Source: an uncultured Lachnospiraceae bacterium (GTDB taxonomy: Bacteria > Bacillota_A > Clostridia > Lachnospirales > Lachnospiraceae). Taken from it: a stretch of DNA of 6,546 nucleotides. Shown piece after piece: positions 1-5,239 of this stretch. The notes under the pieces were generated by a model. The model was given only the letters and a program-made list of their open reading frames with translations, did not search any database and was not told the DNA's origin. Every line of letters starts with the position of its first letter. Position 1 is the stretch's first letter. Location of the stretch: contig CACXDR010000123.1 of the NCBI GenBank assembly GCA_902766415.1, positions 1-6,546 of the forward strand, in the 5' to 3' direction. Both the position numbers and the translations under genes were made by a program.

Positions 1-579
1 ACCTGTTCCGCGGAGACCTCGGAATTCCTGCGCAACGCGCTGTTCCGTACCGTCTCCGAGGGCACCGGAAAGGCGGCCGGCGTCGACGGCTACGAGATCG
101 GCGGAAAGACCGGTACCGCCGAGAAATATCCGCGAAGCTACCATAACTACCTCGTGTCGTTCTGCGGCTTCGCGCCGGCGGACGACCCGCAGGTGCTCTG
201 CTACGTGATCGTCGACACGCCGCACACGGAGGACCAGCCGCACAGTACCTACGCGAGCGGGATCTTCCATAACATCATGAACGAGATCCTCCCGTACCTG
301 AACGTCTTCCCGGCCATCGCGGTCCAGGCGATCGAGGACGAGAGCATGCACCTTCCGGAGGAGGAGGGCATCACGGACAATTCCGGGACGGCACCGGAGG
401 AGACAGCCGCGCCCGTCGTCTATGAGACGGACGAGTATATCGAGGCGGTCGATGCCGGCGACGGCTCCGCGGAGCTTCCCGGCGTGCCTGCGGGTGCCGA
501 TGAAAACGGCGTCTACGCCGAGCCGGTCCCGGGGGAGGAGGCCCCTTCTGAGGAGACTGCCTCCGAGGACGGCGGCTGA
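1..579 (+). CDS. Class B penicillin-binding protein (FtsI/SpoVD-like transpeptidase), 3' end only
   Basis: The reading frame is open from the first base, so the gene is cut by the window edge and only the last 192 residues are present. The GTG at 154 is internal, not a start. Visible residues 33-42 hold the KTG box of the penicillin-binding transpeptidase fold (KTGTA at nt 106-120). The strand YLVSFCGFAPADDPQVLCYVIV-type core follows, and then the closing helix (about residues 85-100). The catalytic SxxK and SxN motifs must lie upstream of the window. Known for the family: these enzymes crosslink peptidoglycan outside the membrane and pair with a SEDS glycosyltransferase, here plausibly the FtsW encoded downstream. 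The position directly before mraY fits the divisome or sporulation PBP of Firmicutes. Oddity: from about residue 106 to the end there is no PASTA domain. That part is an acidic tail of about 87 residues with roughly 25 Asp/Glu and no Lys or Arg. The vegetative or sporulation role cannot be decided from this fragment. Confidence 0.93.
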   Translation, partial: TCSAETSEFLRNALFRTVSEGTGKAAGVDGYEIGGKTGTAEKYPRSYHNYLVSFCGFAPADDPQVLCYVIVDTPHTEDQPHSTYASGIFHNIMNEILPYLNVFPAIAVQAIEDESMHLPEEEGITDNSGTAPEETAAPVVYETDEYIEAVDAGDGSAELPGVPAGADENGVYAEPVPGEEAPSEETASEDGG

Positions 580-597
580 AGAAAAATTCTTTCCTTT

Positions 598-627
598 CGA
601 ACACGCCTTGCAAGCAGGGCGTGTTCG
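598..627 (+). promoter_or_regulatory. Strong hairpin between PBP gene and mraY
   Basis: A perfect 10-base inverted repeat (CGAACACGCC at 598-607 and GGCGTGTTCG at 618-627) can be extended inward by a U-G, a U-A and a G-C pair to a 13-pair stem closed by a CAAG tetraloop at 611-614. It starts 19 bases after the PBP stop. No run of T follows (the next bases are ATGTATACTG), so it is not a textbook intrinsic terminator. It could be a weak terminator or attenuator, an mRNA-stabilising end, or an operator, since it overlaps the candidate mraY promoter. Confidence 0.6.
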
Positions 628-636
628 ATGTATACT
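608..636 (+). promoter_or_regulatory. Candidate housekeeping-sigma promoter for mraY
   Basis: TTGCAA (608-613, 4 of 6 matches to the -35 consensus) and TATACT (631-636, 5 of 6 to the -10 consensus) are separated by exactly 17 bases. Transcription would start near 643, giving a leader of about 37 bases before the mraY ATG. The -35 box lies in the loop and inner stem of the hairpin at 598-627. The call rests only on matches to the consensus. Confidence 0.45.
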
Positions 637-679
637 GAATTGAATTTTATCCAGTTGACATAAATGCAGGAGTAGGCTC

Positions 680-1654
680 ATGCTTCATGATTCCATCATC
701 GCGCTCATCCTTTCATTCTTTGTATGCGCAGTTCTCTGCCCGGTCTTTATCCCGGTGCTGCACCGGCTGAAATTCGGGCAGCAGGTCCGGGATGACGGAC
801 CGAAGGCACACCTGAAAAAAAGCGGGACGCCCACCATGGGCGGCATCGTGATCGTCATCGCCATGATCGCGGGCTGCATCCCCTTCCTCGGGAAGGAGTA
901 CCCGCTCATCACGCCCGTGCTTCTTTTCACGGTCTGCTTCGGCGTGATCGGTTTCCTTGACGATTACCTGAAGATCCTGAAGAAAAAGTCGGAGGGGCTC
1001 ACGGTAAAGCAGAAGCTCGTCATGCAGCTTTTCGCGACGGCGCTTCTCGCCCTGTGGCTGTTCCTGCACCCGTCCGTCGGGACGGGCATGCTGGTCCCGT
1101 TCACGGGAGGGCTGAAGGACGGCTTCTTCCTGAAGCTCGGCGTGCTGTACATCCCCGCCGTGTTCTTCGTGGTCCTCGGGACGGACAACGGGACGAACTT
1201 TACGGACGGCCTTGACGGGCTCGCGTCCTCCGTTACGATCGCCGCGGCGGCGTTCTTCCTGGCGGCGGCGGTGAAGGAGCAGGTCCCGGTCGGGCCTGCG
1301 GCAGGCGCGCTGATCGGGAGCCTTGCGGGGTTCCTTCTCTACAACTGCTACCCGGCGAAGGTGTTCATGGGAGACACCGGCTCGCTTGCGCTCGGAGGCT
1401 TCATCTCCTCCATCGCGCTTGTCATGCAGATGCCGCTGTTCATCGTGGTCGTCGGGTTCATTTACCTTGCCGAGGTCGTCTCCGTGATGATCCAGGTGGG
1501 CTACTTTAAGAAGACCCACGGCAAGCGGTTTTTCCGCATGGCGCCGATCCACCATCATTTCGAGCTCGGCGGGTGGTCCGAGACGCGCGTGGTCTGCGTC
1601 TTTACCACCGTAACGGTCCTTTGTTCGCTTTTCGCGTATCTCGGACTGAAATAA
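680..1654 (+). CDS. mraY: Phospho-N-acetylmuramoyl-pentapeptide-transferase MraY
   Basis: This integral membrane enzyme transfers phospho-MurNAc-pentapeptide from UDP to undecaprenyl phosphate, making lipid I, the first membrane step of peptidoglycan synthesis. The protein has 324 residues, a usual length for Firmicutes MraY. Visible signatures are the N-terminal DDGPKAHLKKSGTPTMGG region (38-55), the DDY motif with catalytic/Mg-binding Asp94-Asp95, NFTDGLDGLA (173-182), GDTGSLALGG (231-240, with Asp232), and the HHH motif in APIHHHFE (His291-293). Hydrophobic segments are spread along the whole length, as expected for a protein with about ten membrane helices. The ATG start is supported by AGGAG at 668-672, seven bases upstream. 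The gene lies 100 bases after the PBP gene and 109 bases before murD. No key residue is missing. An alternative GlcNAc-1-phosphate transferase (WecA/TagO) is unlikely, because those lack the MraY HHH context and the dcw location. Confidence 0.98.
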   Translation: MLHDSIIALILSFFVCAVLCPVFIPVLHRLKFGQQVRDDGPKAHLKKSGTPTMGGIVIVIAMIAGCIPFLGKEYPLITPVLLFTVCFGVIGFLDDYLKILKKKSEGLTVKQKLVMQLFATALLALWLFLHPSVGTGMLVPFTGGLKDGFFLKLGVLYIPAVFFVVLGTDNGTNFTDGLDGLASSVTIAAAAFFLAAAVKEQVPVGPAAGALIGSLAGFLLYNCYPAKVFMGDTGSLALGGFISSIALVMQMPLFIVVVGFIYLAEVVSVMIQVGYFKKTHGKRFFRMAPIHHHFELGGWSETRVVCVFTTVTVLCSLFAYLGLK

Positions 1655-1663
1655 CAGGCCCTG

Positions 1664-1712
1664 CCCGGGAAGGCTCCCGGGGAAAGGACCCTTCCCGGGG
1701 CGTGTCCCGGGG
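1664..1712 (+). repeat. CCCGGG-rich inverted repeats in the mraY-murD spacer
   Basis: Four CCCGGG hexamers start at 1664, 1676, 1694 and 1706 (steps of 12, 18 and 12). CCCGGGAAGG at 1664-1673 is exactly complementary to CCTTCCCGGG at 1690-1699, giving a 10-pair stem with a 16-base loop that itself contains another CCCGGG. Alternative pairings between the copies are possible. No T-run follows, so a simple terminator is unlikely. It is probably RNA structure between cistrons or a short genome-specific repeat. Confidence 0.6.
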
Positions 1713-1763
1713 ACAGAACATGTAACGAACCAGGAAAGAATTTTCCAGGACAGGGAGGATATC

Positions 1764-3116
1764 ATGAACGAAAGAATTATGGTCGCCGGTGCCGGCAAGA
1801 GCGGGCTTTCCGCAGCCAGGCTGATCCTTGAGACCGGAGGACAGGTGCTTTTATATGACAGCAACGCGAAGCTCGACGCGGACGCGCTGAAGAAGAAATT
1901 CGGGGACGGGGCGAAGATCACCGTAAAGCTCGGCGAGCTCGAGCGGTCGGATATCTCCGGCGTGCAGATCTGCGTCATGAGCCCGGGGATCGATCTCGAG
2001 ACCCCGTTCGTGCGCATGCTGACGGACAGCAAGATCCAGCTCTGGAGCGAGATCGAGCTCGGCTTCCAGGTGGCGCGCGGCGAGCTCGTCGCGATCACCG
2101 GGACGAACGGCAAGACCACGACGACCGCGCTGACCGGCGCCATCATGAAGGAGCACTTCGGCGAAGCGTTCACCGTCGGCAACATCGGCCTCCCGTACAC
2201 GGAGGTGGCGCTCCAGACCACGGAAAAGTCCGTCACGGTCCTCGAGGCGTCCAGCTTCCAGCTTGAGACCATTATCCGGTTCCGCCCGCACGTCGCGGCG
2301 ATCACCAACATCACCCCCGACCACATGAACCGCCATCACACGATGGAGAACTACATCCGCATCAAGGAAGACATCACGGCGAACCAGACGAAGGAGGACT
2401 TCGTCGTCCTGAACTATGACGACAAGGCGCTCCGCGCGTTCGGCGGGAGCGAGGAGCTGAAGAGCACGCCGGTCTTCTTCTCGAGCACGCAGCTTCTTGA
2501 GGACGGCTACGACCTCGAGGACGGCGTCATCATGAAGAAGGAGAAGGGCAAGGCGACGCCTGTGGTCCGCACGGACGAGCTGAAGCTCTTAGGGCGCCAC
2601 AACTTCGAGAACGTTATGACCGCGGTCGCGATCGCCGTCTGCATGAAGGTCCCGATGGACACCATCCGGAAGGTGCTGAAGGAGTTCGAGGCAGTCGAGC
2701 ACCGCATCGAGTTCGTCACCGAGCGCTACGGCGTGAAGTACTACAACGATTCGAAGGGGACCAACCCCGACGCTGCCATCCAGGCGATCAAGGCCATGCC
2801 CGGCCCGACCATCCTGATCGGCGGCGGCTACGACAAGGGCTCGTCCTACGACGAGTGGATCGAGGCGTTCGACGGCAAGGTCCGCTACCTCGTCCTTATG
2901 GGGCAGACGCGGGACGCGATCTCCGAGTGCGCGAAGCGCCACGGCTTCACGAACATCATGTTCGCGGAGGACATGCAGGAGGCCGTGCAGGTCTGCGCTT
3001 CCTACGCGAACGCGGGGGACTACGTCCTTCTTTCCCCGGCGTGCGCGAGCTGGGGCATGTTCACGGACTATGAGCAGCGCGGGCGCATCTTCAAGGAGTG
3101 CGTGAGAAAGCTGTGA
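1764..3116 (+). CDS. murD: UDP-N-acetylmuramoyl-L-alanine--D-glutamate ligase MurD
   Basis: This cytoplasmic ATP-dependent ligase adds D-glutamate to UDP-MurNAc-L-alanine, the second amino acid of the stem peptide. At 450 residues it matches the usual family length. The three Mur-ligase domains are visible. The N-terminal Rossmann-like UDP-binding part has GAGKSG (9-14). The central ATPase has the P-loop TGTNGKTTTT (112-121), GNIGLP (139-144), EASSFQL (161-167), NITPDH (182-187) and YIRIK with Lys201 as the likely carbamylated lysine. The C-terminal domain has GRHNFEN (277-283), EHR (312-314), NDSKGTNP (328-335) and LSPACASWGMF (423-433). The SFQL and NDSKGTN signatures favour MurD over MurC, MurE or MurF. 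The ATG follows AGGGAGG at 1752-1758 with five bases between. A small hairpin (GGAAA 1733-1737 with TTTCC 1742-1746) lies just before that site. The last motif reads SWGM where many MurDs have SFDM, a mild variation with no clear consequence. Confidence 0.98.
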   Translation: MNERIMVAGAGKSGLSAARLILETGGQVLLYDSNAKLDADALKKKFGDGAKITVKLGELERSDISGVQICVMSPGIDLETPFVRMLTDSKIQLWSEIELGFQVARGELVAITGTNGKTTTTALTGAIMKEHFGEAFTVGNIGLPYTEVALQTTEKSVTVLEASSFQLETIIRFRPHVAAITNITPDHMNRHHTMENYIRIKEDITANQTKEDFVVLNYDDKALRAFGGSEELKSTPVFFSSTQLLEDGYDLEDGVIMKKEKGKATPVVRTDELKLLGRHNFENVMTAVAIAVCMKVPMDTIRKVLKEFEAVEHRIEFVTERYGVKYYNDSKGTNPDAAIQAIKAMPGPTILIGGGYDKGSSYDEWIEAFDGKVRYLVLMGQTRDAISECAKRHGFTNIMFAEDMQEAVQVCASYANAGDYVLLSPACASWGMFTDYEQRGRIFKECVRKL

Positions 3117-3117
3117 C

Positions 3118-3146
3118 GTTATGCGGCGGACGCCGCGCGGGATAAC
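3118..3146 (+). repeat. Nested inverted repeat just after the murD stop
   Basis: GTTAT at 3118-3122 is complementary to ATAAC at 3142-3146. Directly inside it, GCGGC at 3123-3127 pairs with GCCGC at 3132-3136 around a GGAC loop, leaving GCGGG as a bulge on the 3' side. It begins two bases after the murD stop. No T-run follows. It is the first of two structured elements in the murD-ftsW spacer. Confidence 0.45.
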
Positions 3147-3147
3147 A

Positions 3148-3180
3148 CCGGTCCCGGGGCAGCTGCCCCGCAGGACCCGG
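3148..3180 (+). repeat. Large GC-rich hairpin in the murD-ftsW spacer
   Basis: CGGGGC (3155-3160) and GCCCCG (3165-3170) pair around an AGCT loop, inside a perfect 16-base palindrome at 3155-3170. Beyond a CA bulge (3171-3172), GGTCC at 3150-3154 pairs with GGACC at 3173-3177. The outer CC at 3148-3149 can then pair with GG at 3179-3180 past one bulged C. There is no T-run afterwards, so transcription probably continues into ftsW. A likely role is RNA stability or a processing site, but this is inference. Confidence 0.6.
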
Positions 3181-3222
3181 GATACGGCCCTGAGGGCACA
3201 TTGATACGGAGGAGGTGAGCGC

Positions 3223-4374
3223 ATGGCAGGCAGGAAGAACGCGAAGCCGAAGATCAGGCATTACTATGACTACAGCCTGGTCTTTGCTGTCGTGTTCCTC
3301 ACCGCGTTCGGGCTCCTCATGATCTACTCCTCAAGCTCCTACATGGCCCAGATCAACCCGAAGATCAACGACGCCGCGTATTACCTGAAGAGGCAGGGCT
3401 TTATCGCCCTCGCCGGCTTCGTCCTGATGATCATCCTTTCCAGGATCGACTACCACTGGGTCATGAAGTTCGCGGTCCCGGCATATTTCCTTTCGTACGT
3501 CCTTATGATCGCTGTCTCCATCTTCGGGCGCGAGGTGAACGGAAAGAAGCGCTGGCTCGGCGTCGGGCCGCTGTCCTTCCAGCCGACGGAGTTCGCGAAG
3601 GTCGCGCTGATCCTGTTCCTCTCGGTCTACATCGCCAATATGGGGAAGAAGGTCAACACCTGGAAGGGGCTCGCGAAGCTTTTCGCGCTGGACCTGCCCA
3701 TCGCGGCCATCGTTGCGAAGAACAACCTGAGCTCCGGGATCATCGTCTTCGGCCTGGTCTTCGTCATGTCCTTCGTGGCGACAAACAAGCGCGCGGTCTA
3801 CGTGCTCTGCGTCGTCGCCGGCGTCGCCATGCTGCAGTTCGTGCTCCCGGTCGCGAACGCGTTCGCGAAGATCGGGCTCCTGCAGCCGTACCAGCTGAGC
3901 CGCATCCTGGTCTGGAAGGACCCCGCGGCCTATCCGCAGGACGGCGGCTTCCAGGTGCTCCAGGGCCTCTACGCGATCGGCTCCGGCGGGCTCATGGGCA
4001 AGGGGCTCGGCGAGAGCATCCAGAAGCTGGGCTTCGTTCCCGAGGCGCAGAACGACATGATCTTTTCCATCATCTGCGAGGAGCTGGGCCTTTTCGGCGC
4101 GGTCTCGCTGATCCTGGTGTTCCTGTTCCTGATCTACCGTTTCGTGATCATCGCGGTCTCCGCGCCCGACCGCTACGGCGCGTTCCTTGTGATCGGCGTG
4201 ATGGCGCACATCGCGATCCAGGTCATCCTGAACATCGCGGTCGTCACGAACGTCATCCCGAATACCGGCATCACCCTTCCGTTCATCAGCTACGGCGGCA
4301 CATCCGTGCTGTTCCTGATGGTCGAGATGGGGCTGGTGCTTTCCGTCTCGCGGAGCATCCGCGCGGAAGCCTGA
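3223..4374 (+). CDS. ftsW: SEDS-family septal peptidoglycan glycosyltransferase FtsW (SpoVE-like)
   Basis: This polytopic membrane protein of the SEDS family (FtsW/RodA/SpoVE) polymerises lipid II into glycan strands together with a class B PBP. That partner is probably the product of the gene cut at the window start. It has 383 residues and about ten hydrophobic segments, the first at about 17-37. Family signatures are NGKKRWLGVGPLSFQPTEFAK (106-126), the long extracellular loop with GGFQVLQGLYAIGSGGLMGKGLG (241-263), PEAQNDMIFSIICEELG (273-289, with Asp278 the likely essential acidic residue) and NTGITLPFISYGGTS (347-361). The ATG is preceded by GGAGGTGA at 3211-3218, an almost ideal ribosome binding site. 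The dcw position and the pairing with ftsQ favour FtsW or SpoVE over RodA. Which of the two it is (vegetative or sporulation) cannot be read from the sequence. ftsQ follows after 13 bases, so the two are surely cotranscribed. Confidence 0.96.
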   Translation: MAGRKNAKPKIRHYYDYSLVFAVVFLTAFGLLMIYSSSSYMAQINPKINDAAYYLKRQGFIALAGFVLMIILSRIDYHWVMKFAVPAYFLSYVLMIAVSIFGREVNGKKRWLGVGPLSFQPTEFAKVALILFLSVYIANMGKKVNTWKGLAKLFALDLPIAAIVAKNNLSSGIIVFGLVFVMSFVATNKRAVYVLCVVAGVAMLQFVLPVANAFAKIGLLQPYQLSRILVWKDPAAYPQDGGFQVLQGLYAIGSGGLMGKGLGESIQKLGFVPEAQNDMIFSIICEELGLFGAVSLILVFLFLIYRFVIIAVSAPDRYGAFLVIGVMAHIAIQVILNIAVVTNVIPNTGITLPFISYGGTSVLFLMVEMGLVLSVSRSIRAEA

Positions 4375-4387
4375 GGAGGACCGGACG

Positions 4388-5092
4388 ATGAAGAAGAAGA
4401 TCATCCTGGTCCTCGTTTCTTTGCTTCTTTTTATCGGCATCCTGGGGGCCGCGTTCCAGGTCACGGAGGTCGAGGTCACCGGGAACCGCACGTACTCCGC
4501 GGAGCAGATCGAGGACCTTGTGTTCCCCACGCGGATCTCGCGGAACACGGCGTACGTGTTTTTCCGGGAGCTGCTCGGGAAGAAGCGGAGCATCCCCTTC
4601 GTGCAGGACTACAGGATCTCGCTGGTAAGCCCGGTGCGCGCGGAGGTGATCGTCTATGAGAAGAGCATCGTGGGGTACGTGTCCTACATGAGCTCCAGGA
4701 TGTACTTCGACAAGGACGGCATCATTGTGGAGAGCGCGAACCGGAGGCTCCCGGGGATCCCGGAGATCACAGGGCTCAAGTTCGGCAGCATCGTCCTCTA
4801 CAAGCCCCTCCCGGTCGAGAACCGGAAGATCTTCGCGGTGATCCTGAACCTCACGCAGACGCTTTCCACCTTCAGCATCCCCGCGGACACCATACGCTAC
4901 GACAGCGCCCTGAACGCGACGCTCCTCATCGGGGACATCCGCGTGCTGCTCGGCGGGGCGGAGGAGATGAACGGGAAGCTTTCGGAGCTCGCCAACATCC
5001 TGCCGGAGATCCAGGGCATGAGCGGGACGCTGGACCTGAGCGACTATGACCCCACGGTCCCGAACCGGATGTATTCCTTCCGGAAGCAGTGA
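4388..5092 (+). CDS. ftsQ: Cell division protein FtsQ/DivIB
   Basis: This is a bitopic divisome protein. A very short cytoplasmic start (MKKK) is followed by one membrane helix (about residues 5-22), and the remaining part is outside the cell. Residues 23-91 look like the POTRA domain (FQVTEVEVTGNRTYSAEQI at its start). The beta domain follows, with MYFDKDGIIVE (105-115), LPGIPEITGL (121-130) and the closing GTLDLSDYDP (213-222). At 234 residues it is on the short side of the family, mainly because the cytoplasmic N-terminus and C-terminal tail are minimal. Known for the family: it forms a complex with DivIC/FtsB and FtsL and regulates septal wall synthesis by FtsW and its PBP. The AGGAGG at 4374-4379 overlaps the ftsW stop codon and sits eight bases before the ATG, so translation may be coupled. 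Sequence conservation in this family is low, so the call leans partly on position between ftsW and ftsZ. Confidence 0.92.
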   Translation: MKKKIILVLVSLLLFIGILGAAFQVTEVEVTGNRTYSAEQIEDLVFPTRISRNTAYVFFRELLGKKRSIPFVQDYRISLVSPVRAEVIVYEKSIVGYVSYMSSRMYFDKDGIIVESANRRLPGIPEITGLKFGSIVLYKPLPVENRKIFAVILNLTQTLSTFSIPADTIRYDSALNATLLIGDIRVLLGGAEEMNGKLSELANILPEIQGMSGTLDLSDYDPTVPNRMYSFRKQ

Positions 5093-5146
5093 CCGGGATT
5101 TACAGAATTTTCACACACTTTTACCGGCTTTCACCGGAAACATTCC

Positions 5147-5175
5147 TTGCACTTTCAATGAAAAATGCGTATTAT
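5147..5175 (+). promoter_or_regulatory. Candidate promoter for ftsZ
   Basis: The 147-base gap between ftsQ and ftsZ is sharply AT-rich compared with everything around it. TATTAT at 5170-5175 matches the -10 consensus at 5 of 6 positions, and TTGCAC at 5147-5152 is a weak -35 (3 of 6) at a 17-base spacing. Overlapping alternatives for the -10 are TATAAC (5175-5180) and TATGAT (5182-5187), so more than one start is possible. The leader would be about 55-60 bases. No convincing terminator lies after ftsQ, only a weak CCGG/CCGG stem at 5124-5137, so readthrough from upstream is also likely. Confidence 0.5.
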
Positions 5176-5225
5176 ATAACGTATGATGCGATAAATATGG
5201 TTCCCATTGAATTTATAGAAGAGTC

Positions 5226-5231
5226 AGGAGG
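5226..5231 (+). promoter_or_regulatory. Ribosome binding site that sets the ftsZ TTG start
   Basis: AGGAGG lies eight bases before TTG at 5240 and eleven before the second TTG at 5243. The first spacing is the better one. No ATG or GTG in frame occurs between this site and the conserved start of the FtsZ fold, so a TTG start is required. Confidence 0.85.
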
Positions 5232-5239
5232 CTAAAACC

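Noticed and set aside
154..579. A separate small gene starting at GTG 154
   Set aside because: The same frame is open upstream to base 1 and includes the KTGTA box, so this is the end of the PBP gene and not an independent start.
655..660. Perfect -35 hexamer TTGACA before mraY
   Set aside because: At 16-18 bases downstream there is no -10-like sequence (the region runs into the mraY start codon), so it is unlikely to be a working promoter as read on this strand.
713..2326. Minus-strand open frame of 537 codons across mraY and murD
   Set aside because: It is antisense to two certain genes and spans their spacer. Its translation is rich in Arg, His, Asp and Glu without any recognisable domain. 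Such frames arise in GC-rich DNA because stop codons are rare opposite biased codons.
1655..3222. CRISPR-like or mobile-element repeats in the GC-rich spacers
   Set aside because: The repeated words are only 6-10 bases long, there are no regular spacers of unique sequence, no cas genes, no transposase, and no target-site duplications.
3331..4593. Minus-strand open frame of 420 codons opposite ftsW and ftsQ
   Set aside because: It is antisense to well-supported genes, highly charged, low in complexity, and has no matching ribosome binding site or known motif.
5124..5137. Terminator after ftsQ
   Set aside because: Only a four-pair CCGG/CCGG stem with no T-run after it, so it is too weak to call.
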